From: Lachnospiraceae bacterium
GTDB lineage: Bacteria > Bacillota > Clostridia > Lachnospirales > Lachnospiraceae
Length of the DNA stretch: 64,000 bases
Assembly: GCA_021203145.1 (NCBI GenBank)
Contig: JAJQBS010000030.1
Span: 26,624-90,623 of the forward strand
Direction: 5' to 3'
The notes under the pieces are model-generated. The model was given only the letters and a program-made list of their open reading frames with translations. It was not told where the DNA came from and made no database searches. Every line of letters begins with the position of its first letter. The first letter of the stretch is position 1. This document shows positions 1-8,428 of the stretch, piece by piece. Position numbers and translations under genes: made by a program.

Positions 1-978
1 CGCCAGACCGATGCAGTTTTGCATGCCAGGATACGCATTGTAATTGTACATGCAGACTATGCCCGACTCTGAAGATCCATAGCTGTTGTATAGCCTGGAT
101 TTCGGAAGGAGCCTGCAGAGTCTTTCCTTATCCGCTTCGGGGATCGGCGCGGTGGAGGACATGATATAATCAATCTTGTCCGCGTACTCCCCGATTTTGT
201 CCCCGGAGAGCATAAACATCATGCGCAGATATGCCGGCGGCAGGCAGCAGCTGATCTTTTCACAGGGATAATCCAGGGCCTCATAAAAATTCTGCAGGTT
301 CATCATGCCATTTAAAATATATACGGCGCCGCCGGTCACCAGGGCGGCAGTCAGGTTGCGGATCGCGTTTGCGTGGTTGAGCGGCCCCGGCACCACCAGG
401 ACAAAATCCTGCGGGCAGGAGACCCCATAAATCACATTTTCCGCCAGGGCAAACAGTGCGCCGTGCGACATCTCCACGCCCTTTGACGCGCCCGTCGTCC
501 CGGTCGTAAACAGGATTTCTCCAGGGTCTTCCGCTTTGGGGAAGGTAAATAAGGATTCCTCTTCAGAAAAGAATTCTACAGCAGCCTCTCCACCTTCCGG
601 CTTAAAGCATCCGCTGTCAATAAAAATCGAAGGGTAAAGCTCCACTGCGGCCGGATCGTCGCTGATTATCACATCCGCCCCCACGGATCTCGCGGCGTTT
701 GCGATGCCTTCATTTGAGATCGTTCTCTCCAGCGAGGCCATCACACCCCCGGCAAGATGAATGGCCAGATAAAGGACGATATGCTCGACCGTCTGATTTG
801 TCTTCACCACTACTACGCTGCCTTTTTTGACCCCTTTTCTCTTAAGAAACTCCACGCAGCCAGCTGCTTCCCGGGCCAGCTCTGAGTACGTCACTTCCCT
901 GGCTCTTGTGATAATTGCTTTTTTATCCGGCGTATTTGCCGCATGCTCAAAGACATATTGTTCTATTGATTTCCACAC
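1..978 (-). CDS. AMP-forming acyl/amino-acid ligase (partial, 3' end outside window)
   Basis: ANL-superfamily adenylating enzyme. The 326 visible codons show the phosphate-binding loop FTTGTTGASKG (about residues 159-169) and the A5 motif YGSSESG (about 300-306). The C-terminal lid domain lies outside the window. The GTG start is chosen because GAGGAT sits about 8 bases upstream; an earlier in-frame GTG lacks such a site. It lies 38 bp after an acyl carrier protein gene, so the likely role is to activate a carboxylate (amino acid or fatty acid) and load it on that carrier, as DltA does for D-alanine. The substrate cannot be read from the sequence, and a stand-alone acyl-CoA synthetase is possible. 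Confidence in the family is high. Confidence 0.9.
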   Translation of the reverse strand, partial: MWKSIEQYVFEHAANTPDKKAIITRAREVTYSELAREAAGCVEFLKRKGVKKGSVVVVKTNQTVEHIVLYLAIHLAGGVMASLERTISNEGIANAARSVGADVIISDDPAAVELYPSIFIDSGCFKPEGGEAAVEFFSEEESLFTFPKAEDPGEILFTTGTTGASKGVEMSHGALFALAENVIYGVSCPQDFVLVVPGPLNHANAIRNLTAALVTGGAVYILNGMMNLQNFYEALDYPCEKISCCLPPAYLRMMFMLSGDKIGEYADKIDYIMSSTAPIPEADKERLCRLLPKSRLYNSYGSSESGIVCMYNYNAYPGMQNCIGLA

Positions 979-1016
979 GTTCTTATCCTCAAATGATTCC
1001 ACAGACTGCTGACGCC

Positions 1017-1250
1017 TTACTTCGCGCCCTGCAGCCGCTCTACCATGCGCGCCATGCCGGTGACCGAATTAAAGTTTGCTTCAATGATTTCTACATAAGG
1101 GATGGAGATATCAAATTCCATGTTCAGTGCGCTGACGATGCCCAGCAGCGTGACGGAATCCAGAACCCCATCATCCCAGAGCTTTTTGGTCGTATGAAAC
1201 TCAATCTCCGGATATTCTTCTTCCAGAAGCTCATATATTTTTTCTTCCAT
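1017..1250 (-). CDS. Acyl carrier protein (DltC-like)
   Basis: A 77-residue carrier protein with the usual ACP length and helical pattern. The motif LDSVTLLGIV (about residues 30-39) places the phosphopantetheine-bearing Ser at about residue 32. It sits between the SGNH-like gene and the AMP-forming ligase, which suggests the ligase charges this carrier and the MBOAT protein takes the acyl group. AAGGA and AAGGAGA lie just before the ATG. A copy of the recurring GTAAAACGA palindrome lies 32 bp upstream, so this gene and the ligase may have their own promoter inside the operon. Confidence 0.9.
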   Translation of the reverse strand: MEEKIYELLEEEYPEIEFHTTKKLWDDGVLDSVTLLGIVSALNMEFDISIPYVEIIEANFNSVTGMARMVERLQGAK

Positions 1251-1281
1251 TCTCCTTGATCCTTTCTTTCTTTCTTGTCAC

Positions 1282-1322
1282 TATAAATAGTAAACGGAGA
1301 GCAACTGTGCAAGTCGTTTTAC
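1282..1322 (-). promoter_or_regulatory. Promoter-proximal palindrome, copy 1
   Basis: Read on the minus strand, half-site GTAAAACGA and half-site CGTTTACTAT form an inverted repeat ending in an AT-rich tail, 32 bp before the ACP start. The centre is 16 bases here against 7 in the other four copies. Inference: a promoter or operator element. Confidence 0.55.
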
Positions 1323-1356
1323 TCTATGAACCCCGTCTCAGGCCGACATCGAGCTT

Positions 1357-2535
1357 TCAGCCATCTGCTAATGTGCCGGATGCCTCATTTAAGTAGGAAG
1401 CCAGCACCTTTGAAAATTCCCGGGCCGCGTCGCCGTTCATGTGGCCGTCGTAATCCGTGAAATCTTCGATTTCATGAGAGGCCTCAAAGTAATAATCTGT
1501 GTTGAAGTTCAGGCAGGTCACACCCTTTCCGGCAAAAAATTCCGCGAAATATTCATAGGCTTCCATGTAATTGTCCCACCAGGTGCCCAGTGTTGCCGCC
1601 GGGATCGGCGTAATAACCGCTATAAATTCGATCCCGTTTTCTTCGCAAAGGTCAATAGTTTTTTCCAGATATTCCATGTTCTCCTCTACCACCGCTTCCG
1701 TGGTAAAAAGGTTCGGAACCGTCAGCTGCAGCGTGGAGGTGTCGATCGGATAGCTTTCGATAAAGCCGCTTTCGTGATATTCCTGCGAATCGCTCTTCAG
1801 GCTTTCCACGCTGTAATCTCCTGTCACCTTTCGTATGAATGTCTCCGTGACATTCGGCAGCTCGTAGGATAATGAATATTCGTACCAGGGAAACAGCACG
1901 TTGCGGAAATTGGTCTCCGCGATACAGTCAAAGAAATATTCCACCTTCGTCAGGGACAAGGGATATTCATGATAAAAAAGCAGGTAATTATTCCCCTCTT
2001 CTTTTTCCCTCACAAAGCAGCCGGGCCCGACCTCATAGATAATCCGCGTGGGATCCTGCGTTTCGATGGCCAGACGCACCAGATAGTAGACGTCGATCCC
2101 ATACTCTCCGCCCACGCAGGCGTTGTGCATGCTCCTGCCGGTGATCTCCTCCACCGTATCCGGGTCGATGCCCATCTTGCCGTGCGAGGTTCCCACCAGG
2201 ATATCATCGTAGTGCGTCGTGGTGATCGCGTGGATATCATTGCGCATAAAGGTACATGGATAAAGAGCAAGATCCAGTACTGCTAAAAGCAGGACAAAGG
2301 CCGCCGCGACTAGCAGGATTTTCCACCAGGTCAGAGTGCGCCCGCCGGATTTCTTTCCGGCGGAATCATCCTGTGAGGAGGCTGGTTCCGTCCCCGCAGA
2401 ATCAGCCTGCGGTGCGCCGGGCTTCTCCGAATTGTTTTCTTCCGATTTTTTCATTTCCGGTATTTCCGCTCTGCCGTTCCCCTGATTTTCATCAACGCTT
2501 CCCGGATTCCCCTGATTTTCGTCAAAACTGTGCAT
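1357..2535 (-). CDS. Membrane-anchored SGNH/DltD-AlgX-like protein of the acylation operon
   Basis: About 392 residues. A disordered, charged N-terminus (about 1-60) is followed by one transmembrane segment (WWKILLVAAAFVLLLAVLD), then an extracytoplasmic domain. That domain carries GTSHG near its start and DYDGH near its end, the expected places for the nucleophile Ser and the Asp/His of an SGNH acyl-transferase or esterase. The ATG is taken where it overlaps the last 14 bases of the MBOAT gene, with GAAAGG upstream; an upstream ATG would lengthen the overlap. By analogy with DltD and AlgX/AlgJ it should work with the MBOAT protein to transfer acyl groups to a surface polymer. The polymer is unknown. 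Confidence 0.75.
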   Translation of the reverse strand: MHSFDENQGNPGSVDENQGNGRAEIPEMKKSEENNSEKPGAPQADSAGTEPASSQDDSAGKKSGGRTLTWWKILLVAAAFVLLLAVLDLALYPCTFMRNDIHAITTTHYDDILVGTSHGKMGIDPDTVEEITGRSMHNACVGGEYGIDVYYLVRLAIETQDPTRIIYEVGPGCFVREKEEGNNYLLFYHEYPLSLTKVEYFFDCIAETNFRNVLFPWYEYSLSYELPNVTETFIRKVTGDYSVESLKSDSQEYHESGFIESYPIDTSTLQLTVPNLFTTEAVVEENMEYLEKTIDLCEENGIEFIAVITPIPAATLGTWWDNYMEAYEYFAEFFAGKGVTCLNFNTDYYFEASHEIEDFTDYDGHMNGDAAREFSKVLASYLNEASGTLADG

Positions 2536-4036
2536 AGATAAAGCCTTTCGTTGCGTCTGTGGAGCCAAATAAGCCAATGGACAACAGTAATACAAAATAG
2601 ATGGCCGCTGTGGCCGGAAGCGGGAGTCTCGAAAGGGACTCTCTGATTTTCACGCCCCGCTCCTGCAAAATATCCACGATCAGCAGCACAATAAAGCTGC
2701 ACACGATAATGGCCAGCGCATATGGGGTAAAGGACAGCCCGTCCCGTCCCGCAGGTATCGTCAGAAGCAAGGCGGGGTTAAAGCTGGTCAGGGAGCTTTT
2801 AATCATGTAAAACGCCTGTGCCATCGAATCCGCGCGGCTGAAGTACATAAGGCTGATGGTCAGCAGCAGGGTCCGGACGATCATGAATCCATGGTACCAG
2901 GTTTCGTTTCCTGAAATATGAAGCGCGGTTTTCCACTTTCGGTACTGATCCGCCAACAGCTCGCTCGCGCCGATAATCAGGCCGTTATAGAATCCGAAGA
3001 ACACGTAGGTACCGCCCGCGCCATGCCAGATGCCGACGACCAGAAAGACCAGCACGTCCGCGATGGCAATCGGCACCATTCTGGCCGTCCTGCGGCTGAA
3101 TTTCTTTCTCGCCCATTTAGCAATCTTTGTCATCCATCCGGAGAGTGTGATCGGATAAAACAGATAATCCTTCATCCACCGGCCAAGAGTAATATGCCAG
3201 CGCCGCCAGAAATCAGCGAGCGAAGTGGAAAACAGCGGCCTGCGGAAATTCTCCTCCAGCGTAATTCCGTACATCTGCGAAAGGCCGATCACGATATCCA
3301 TGGCGCCGGAGAAATCTGCGTAGAGCTGGATCAGATACAGGAGCGCTCCGAAAAATGCCAGTCCCTGGTACTGATCGGGAGCCGCAAAGATTGCGTCGAC
3401 AAAAACAGCTGCCCAGTCGGCCAGAACCATTTTCTTGAAAAAGCCCCACAGCATCCGCTCGGCGCCCCGGATGATGTTCTCCTTTTTCAGGGAGTGTGGC
3501 TCAAAAAGCTGGCTGGCCAGATGGCTGTACCGGCCGATCGGCCCCTGCATGATCTGTGGAAAATAGGAGACAAATAGCGCATACTGCAGCGGGCGTTTTT
3601 CCACGGTTACCCTTCTCAGATAGACGTCCAGCAGGTAGCCGGAGGACTGGAAGGTATAAAAAGAAATCCCCAGCGGGAGTACCAGATCCATTCCGCGCAG
3701 GTTCATGTTCAGAAGCGCGTTCAAAGCGTCCAGCAGCATGCTCGAGTATTTCGTAAGTCCCAGCATGAAAAAATTCAGGATCAGCGCCAGGATCAGAATC
3801 CACCGCACCTGCTTCGGCTCCCGGCCTTTTTCATACAGCCAGCCGATGAGCCTGCCCGCCACGAAGGTAACCACGGTGGAAAACAAAAGAAAGCCGATCA
3901 GGCGTACGCCCGCTGTCAGGTAATAAATGTAGCTGAATACCAGCAGCACGCCCCATCGGAATCTGGCGGGAGCCAGATAGTAAGCAATCACGCTGGCTCC
4001 CGCAAATAAGATAAAAGTATTCGATACGAATGACAT
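2522..4036 (-). CDS. MBOAT family O-acyltransferase (AlgI/DltB-like)
   Basis: 504-residue polytopic membrane protein of the membrane-bound O-acyltransferase family. Visible family features are FYTFQSSGYLLDVY (about 128-141), DFWRRWHITLGRWMKDYLFYP, and WHGAGGTYVFFG with the catalytic His. It is predicted to move an acyl group across the membrane onto a surface polymer. It starts 6 bp after the SH3 protein gene and its 3' end overlaps the SGNH-like gene, so the three are translationally coupled. DltB and AlgI are the closest well-known relatives; the presence of a dedicated ACP and ligase favours a Dlt-like scheme. Confidence 0.92.
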   Translation of the reverse strand: MSFVSNTFILFAGASVIAYYLAPARFRWGVLLVFSYIYYLTAGVRLIGFLLFSTVVTFVAGRLIGWLYEKGREPKQVRWILILALILNFFMLGLTKYSSMLLDALNALLNMNLRGMDLVLPLGISFYTFQSSGYLLDVYLRRVTVEKRPLQYALFVSYFPQIMQGPIGRYSHLASQLFEPHSLKKENIIRGAERMLWGFFKKMVLADWAAVFVDAIFAAPDQYQGLAFFGALLYLIQLYADFSGAMDIVIGLSQMYGITLEENFRRPLFSTSLADFWRRWHITLGRWMKDYLFYPITLSGWMTKIAKWARKKFSRRTARMVPIAIADVLVFLVVGIWHGAGGTYVFFGFYNGLIIGASELLADQYRKWKTALHISGNETWYHGFMIVRTLLLTISLMYFSRADSMAQAFYMIKSSLTSFNPALLLTIPAGRDGLSFTPYALAIIVCSFIVLLIVDILQERGVKIRESLSRLPLPATAAIYFVLLLSIGLFGSTDATKGFIYAQF

Positions 4037-4042
4037 AAGCGC

Positions 4043-5038
4043 TTAGTTTAAAACCCCTCCGGTAAGGCAGGCATTTTCCGTTGATGTTGTCTCCGTCTGC
4101 GAGCTTGTACTCTCAGACGCCGACGCTGCTGCCGCGGCAGCTGCCGCCGCTGCCGCCTGCGCTGCTGCCGCAGCCGCCGCTTCCTGCGCCGCCCGCGCAT
4201 TTGCTTCCTCGTCAACAGCCGCCTGCGCCTCGGATTCCTCCGTTGTCAGGAAACGGGAAGCCGCGTAGCCGGTCAGGTCGCCCTGGCTGATCAGAAGCCA
4301 GGCAGACGTGCCTCCGAGTACCTCCACCTCGCTGCCCCGGTCCACATACTCGAGTGCCTCGGAGGAACCGTCTGCACTCTCGCGAACCGTCAGCATACCG
4401 GTCGTATACATGGTCACCGACTCCTCCAGCGTGATCTCATCCGCCGTCTCATAATAATATTTCGCATCCCCATTCGCGTCCGTACCGGTAAGGCTGAAGA
4501 ATCCGATCTTATTTAAAAGTGTGAGACCGGACAGCGCCTCCAGCTCTGCCTCGTCCGCAATCTCCAACGTATGTACGGTTCCGTCCTCCGCCGTTAAAAC
4601 CAATGCTAAAGCCGTGTCAGAGGCAGCCGTTTCTTCCTCCCCTGAAGCGTCAGAATCCGACGATGAATCTGCTTCCGCGTCTTCTGTGTCCCCGGAAGCA
4701 TCCTCTGCGTCGTCCGCGCCTTCAGAAGTGCCTTCTGCATCGTCATCGGAGGAATTGCTCTGGGCAGCCGCGCTTGCGATAGCAATTCCTGTAGTATTCG
4801 CTATCGTCAGAGTCACTCCGTCCAGAGTGATCTCCAGCTCAGTAACCTCAATCTCCGTTTCCGCCTCGGCCGCCATGTCCGAAGCCTCTGTTTCCGCTTC
4901 GACATCATCAGCAACACTCTCCGCCTCCGTTTCAGCCTCGGCAGCCATCACGCAGCAGGAACCCATGGCTCCCGATACCCCTAGCAGAACTGCCAGTAAA
5001 ATGCTTCCTGTCTTCTTCGCAACCACTGTCTTTCTCAT
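4043..5038 (-). CDS. Secreted SH3b-domain protein with acidic and poly-Ala linkers
   Basis: 331 residues. Signal peptide at 1-33 (cut after VMA), then an acidic Glu/Thr/Ala/Asp-rich stretch (about 34-165). A bacterial SH3 domain covers about 215-270 (GMLTVRESADGSSEALEYV to GYAASRFL). The tail has Ala runs followed by Ser/Thr. Bacterial SH3 domains usually bind peptidoglycan stem peptides. It is the first gene of the acylation operon (6 bp before the MBOAT gene), so it may anchor or sense the modified wall polymer; that role is inference. AAGAGGAATTCAC precedes the ATG. Confidence 0.8.
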   Translation of the reverse strand: MRKTVVAKKTGSILLAVLLGVSGAMGSCCVMAAEAETEAESVADDVEAETEASDMAAEAETEIEVTELEITLDGVTLTIANTTGIAIASAAAQSNSSDDDAEGTSEGADDAEDASGDTEDAEADSSSDSDASGEEETAASDTALALVLTAEDGTVHTLEIADEAELEALSGLTLLNKIGFFSLTGTDANGDAKYYYETADEITLEESVTMYTTGMLTVRESADGSSEALEYVDRGSEVEVLGGTSAWLLISQGDLTGYAASRFLTTEESEAQAAVDEEANARAAQEAAAAAAAQAAAAAAAAAAASASESTSSQTETTSTENACLTGGVLN

Positions 5039-5181
5039 GTGAATTCCTCTTTTCTGTCCGCCCCATCCGCAACACTGGCAGGGCGCTGTGTCTTGTATCC
5101 GATTGCAATCCTTACATTATCAGATGAATCGTAACGCAAGCGTTCCATTCATCACCTTTTTCACTGCATCATCAGATCACA

Positions 5182-5910
5182 TCATGTCAACAATTTCTTC
5201 TTTGATGAATAGTAAATGGGCTGCTGTTTCTTCCCTGTCTTCGTATAGGTCATCTTATATCCGCTGTGTGCTGATGTATCGTTGCTTATAGTATGCTTTC
5301 CATATGCAAAAGTCGGATCATATACATAGGTTTTACCACTAATCTTAATTGTAACCCACGCGTGGTATGTCAGAACCGGCTCTCCATTCGAATCATAACC
5401 TGCAACTAGATAACCTTTAACAAACTTCGCGTTATAGCCGAGCACCTTCGCCATCTGATAGAAGCAGGCCGCCATCACGTTGCAGTTGCCATTTTTCTTC
5501 GTAAACCCCCAGATGGCATATTTCGACGCGCTGGACATGGTGCCGCAGCTGCCATTATACGTAATCTTGGTGGAGCACCAGGTAAACGCTTTCTTTAAGG
5601 TCTTGCTGTTCGAGCTTGCCCGGCCGATAGATTCCAGCTGGATGCCCGCAAGTCCGGCCGCCTTGCTGACCTTTGTCAGGACGCCCTTCTTGCTGATCTT
5701 GTAATAAGAGCTTCCGATCTTGTAGCCCAGCTTGTTCTTTATGAGCTTGCCGTTCTTATAATAGTACTTCTTGCCATTTTTCTTGACGATCCCGGTCTTC
5801 TTGGTCGTCGAGGTGCTGGTCGCCGCCTGCGACGTAATAGCAGGAGCCGCACAGAGCGTCACCATCGCGGCAAAGAGCAGCAGAAAGGATAATTTTCGCA
5901 ACTTTTTCAT
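5182..5910 (-). CDS. Secreted transglutaminase-like cysteine protease-fold protein
   Basis: 242 residues with a signal peptide (cut near SQAA, residue 29). Two wall-binding-type repeats follow (NGKKYYYKNGKLIKNKLG and YKIGSSYYKISKKGVL). A transglutaminase-core domain then shows the Cys in NGNCNVMAA (about 138), the His in TYHAWV and the Asp in YVYDPTF, the expected triad order. Such proteins often act as peptidases or crosslinkers at the cell surface; the substrate is unknown. GGGAGG lies 7 bases before the ATG. A palindrome copy lies 25 bp upstream, indicating independent transcription. Confidence 0.82.
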   Translation of the reverse strand: MKKLRKLSFLLLFAAMVTLCAAPAITSQAATSTSTTKKTGIVKKNGKKYYYKNGKLIKNKLGYKIGSSYYKISKKGVLTKVSKAAGLAGIQLESIGRASSNSKTLKKAFTWCSTKITYNGSCGTMSSASKYAIWGFTKKNGNCNVMAACFYQMAKVLGYNAKFVKGYLVAGYDSNGEPVLTYHAWVTIKISGKTYVYDPTFAYGKHTISNDTSAHSGYKMTYTKTGKKQQPIYYSSKKKLLT

Positions 5911-5934
5911 GGCCTGTCCTCCCGTTTCTTGATA

Positions 5935-5966
5935 TAATATATAGCAAACGGCATAAGTCGTTTTAC
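5935..5966 (-). promoter_or_regulatory. Promoter-proximal palindrome, copy 2
   Basis: Minus strand: GTAAAACGA, seven bases, then CGTTTGC and TATATATTATAT. It lies 25 bp upstream of the transglutaminase-like gene, in the same orientation as the other copies. Confidence 0.55.
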
Positions 5967-5991
5967 TTTTTTAATTTTTAAGTATGATAAT

Positions 5992-6636
5992 TTATCTCGC
6001 GTAAACCGCGTAAACCGTTTCTTTCGTGCTGCCCGGTGCCCGAATGGCGTAGACGGTGATGTGGTCATAGACAAGTGTAATGTCCGTATAGCCAAGAATC
6101 AGGCAGCTCGAAGACTCTGTACGGGATTTCGGCGTACCCAGAAGGCTGACCAGAGTGGACAGCTTCTGTCCCTGTTTCGCCGCCCGGCGCAGCTTCATCG
6201 TCTTCGTCGCTTTGTATACACCATTTGAGTTAAAATAATACAGCTTCCCGGTCAGCTCGTTCGCGTAAACGCCCTTCGCCATGCGTGCCTTCGTATCAAA
6301 GCCGTAGATCTTGCCCTTGATCGTCTTCAGCTTGATATTGTACGTGCAGTCCATCGTCGTGGTCGCCATGATCGCCGCGCCGTTGGATCCGAAGTAGTAA
6401 CGGTTGGTCGTAGTCTTTCCGCTGGAAGATGTCGTCGTGACGGTCTTCCAGGTATTTTTGACCTTTTTGCCGTTTTTATAGTAATAGTATTTGCCGCCGC
6501 TCTTTACCAGGCCGTTCTTCGTCGCCGCCGCCAGGGCGGTCGTACCCGTCCCCCCGAGGGCATTGGAAACAGCCGGGCTCTGTGCCATCGCCAGACAGAG
6601 CATAAAAATCAGTATCCTTTTAAAAACCTTTTTCAT
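5992..6636 (-). CDS. Secreted protein with wall-binding-type repeats, unknown function
   Basis: 214 residues. Signal peptide (MKKVFKRILIFMLCLAMAQS), then aromatic/Lys/Gly repeats such as SGGKYYYYKNGKKVKNTW, NRYYFGSNGA, GKIYGFDTKA and GKLYYFNSNGV, like those of choline-binding-type modules. The last 60 residues start with an LSTLVSLLGTPKS segment and end in several short beta-strand-like stretches; this resembles small SmpA/BLIP-like folds but is not a secure match. GGAGGG sits upstream of the chosen ATG; a longer reading frame upstream lacks a signal peptide. It lies between two transglutaminase-like genes with related repeats, so a shared surface role is likely. Confidence 0.7.
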   Translation of the reverse strand: MKKVFKRILIFMLCLAMAQSPAVSNALGGTGTTALAAATKNGLVKSGGKYYYYKNGKKVKNTWKTVTTTSSSGKTTTNRYYFGSNGAAIMATTTMDCTYNIKLKTIKGKIYGFDTKARMAKGVYANELTGKLYYFNSNGVYKATKTMKLRRAAKQGQKLSTLVSLLGTPKSRTESSSCLILGYTDITLVYDHITVYAIRAPGSTKETVYAVYAR

Positions 6637-6800
6637 TGTGTTTCCCTCCATCATACCCCGGATAACCCGGAGCAAATTTTGCCATTTACGTAAAATGGGG
6701 GCCCGCTTTGCAGTTTTGCAGCTTCCCAGTTTCAAATTTAATCTCGCACCTGACATGCTGTGCGGCAAGATTGTTATTGTGGCAAAAGCAGCTTTTCACT

Positions 6801-7931
6801 TTAAAACTTAATCTCGCTCTTGACCGTATAAGGATAGATCGCGGGCTTGGACGCACCGAACAGGGAGCCGCCCATGTTGTCATAATACTTGCCGTCAATG
6901 ATCACAAACGCGTGCCCCGCTGTGATCGCGACTACGTATGGCTCATACCCCAGCTCCTTCGCGCAGGAGGCAACGAGGCTCGCTATGCCGTAGCAGTTGC
7001 CAGTCAGGCTGGAGTTCAGCATGGAGAGAGCTCTGGAATAAGGCCACGTACCCGAGGAGACCTCCGTGCTGGTCAGCGGATCGTATCCCGTAAATCTCGT
7101 ATAGGCGATGATATATTTAAAGCATGCCCTGAACTTCTCCGCATTCGTCATACTCGACGACGTATGCGCCTCTATGAACGACTGTGTCTTGATCGAACAC
7201 TGCACCTTGGTGCTGCTGGTATTTGCCTTCTTTGCAACGCCCTTGGCGTTGATCGTGTACCAGGTGCCATTGATCTTATAGGCGGTCTTGTCTGTCACCA
7301 GGGTTCCATTCGACAGGAAATAGTATTTCTTCTTGCTGATTGTCTTAAGACCCGTCACCCGATAACCCTTTTTACTGATATAATAGGTCCCTGAGGACAG
7401 GGTCAGCCAGCTGCCCGCGGTGGTGCGTACTCCGTTCTTCTTAAGATAATAATAATGGCCGTTGTACTTGACCCACTTGCCCTTTACCATACAGCCATTC
7501 GAGTCAAAGTAGTAGGTCTTGTTTTTGATCGTGACGAACTGGCTCGTCACAGCCGCTCCGGTCGTCTTGTCAAAATAATACTTTTTCCCATTTACGGTCT
7601 TGAGCCCGTAGGTGAGCGACGGATTCAGATAATAAATCTTCCCCTTAATCTTCAGAAGCCCCGTCTTCCGGCGGCCCTTGGAGCCCAGGTAGTAAACCTT
7701 CCCGCCCAGCGTCTTAAATCCTTTGGACGTGACATAGGTACCGTTCGCCCTTTGCCAGTAATAATAGCCGTCGCTCTTTAAAACCCAGCCAGCAGTGACC
7801 TTTGTGGTCGACGTGCTCTCCGTCTCAGTCTCCGTCGCAGCCTGCGCGGAAAATACCGGGATGGTCAGCGACAGCGAAAACAGCAGCAGGAACAGCAAAA
7901 TATGGATTTTCTTCTTCATCACTTCCTTCAT
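6801..7931 (-). CDS. Secreted transglutaminase-like protein with long wall-binding repeat array
   Basis: 376 residues. Signal peptide ending near SAQA, a short Thr-Glu tract (ATETETES), then about eight roughly 20-residue aromatic repeats (GKIYYLNPS, GKKYYFDKT, NKTYYFDSN, GHYYYLKKN and others). A C-terminal transglutaminase-core domain has Cys in GNCYGIA, His in GHAFVII and Asp in YYDNMGG. AAGGAGG lies 2 bases before the first ATG and 14 before an ATG at 7919, so the start could be four codons later. Likely acts on wall or surface proteins; the partner is unknown. Confidence 0.82.
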   Translation of the reverse strand: MKEVMKKKIHILLFLLLFSLSLTIPVFSAQAATETETESTSTTKVTAGWVLKSDGYYYWQRANGTYVTSKGFKTLGGKVYYLGSKGRRKTGLLKIKGKIYYLNPSLTYGLKTVNGKKYYFDKTTGAAVTSQFVTIKNKTYYFDSNGCMVKGKWVKYNGHYYYLKKNGVRTTAGSWLTLSSGTYYISKKGYRVTGLKTISKKKYYFLSNGTLVTDKTAYKINGTWYTINAKGVAKKANTSSTKVQCSIKTQSFIEAHTSSSMTNAEKFRACFKYIIAYTRFTGYDPLTSTEVSSGTWPYSRALSMLNSSLTGNCYGIASLVASCAKELGYEPYVVAITAGHAFVIIDGKYYDNMGGSLFGASKPAIYPYTVKSEIKF

Positions 7932-8376
7932 ACCCTCCTTAATTATTTTATAGTTTCAACGCTCTTTTTGTTTCCTCCCGCGCAGAACCTGCCACGCAGT
8001 CTTCTCGTCAGATATGCGATATGCGTCGACCCGCCGTGCAGGCATTCTCCTTCCCCTTCTCACTGATACGGAGTCTGCCATGTATGTTATGCAGGACTGC
8101 GTCCGATCAGGCCGGATTTTTCGTATGGTCATGCGCGTTTGAAACGGTGTGTTATGATTATACAAAAACCGCCGCGATATTTCCACTGTTTTCCAAAAAA
8201 AAATTCCTTAATTTTTCATCTTTCTTAAAAAAATGTTAATAAAGGTGACAAAAAGCCGATCCGCACTGTAACACTTCATCATCAATTGTAAAATTCGTCG
8301 GCCGACTCCTGACCCAGACAGGGTCAGAACAGGGGCTTTGTCATTATGCGCAAAAAATCGTTTGGATTGCTTCGGA
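7932..8376. other. Intergenic region without a recognisable gene
   Basis: Divergent region between the transglutaminase-like gene and the PHP gene. It is AT-rich around 8170-8250 and contains a short perfect stem CTGACCC/GGGTCAG near 8308-8327 without a T run. No coding region or known RNA was recognised. Confidence 0.4.
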
Positions 8377-8405
8377 TTGACGAACCGCAAAAACAGGAAT
8401 ATACT
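8377..8405 (+). promoter_or_regulatory. Sigma-A promoter of the PHP gene
   Basis: TTGACG, 17-bp spacer, TATACT. The predicted transcript starts near 8412, so the leader is only about 17 nt and holds AAGGGGG before the ATG. Confidence 0.75.
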
Positions 8406-8428
8406 GTTACAGCAAGGGGGAAAGTTCT

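Noticed and set aside
1282..1322. Sigma-D (flagellar) promoter reading of the palindrome
   Set aside because: TAAA is present, but the spacing to GCCG is far too short in four copies and the target genes are not motility genes.
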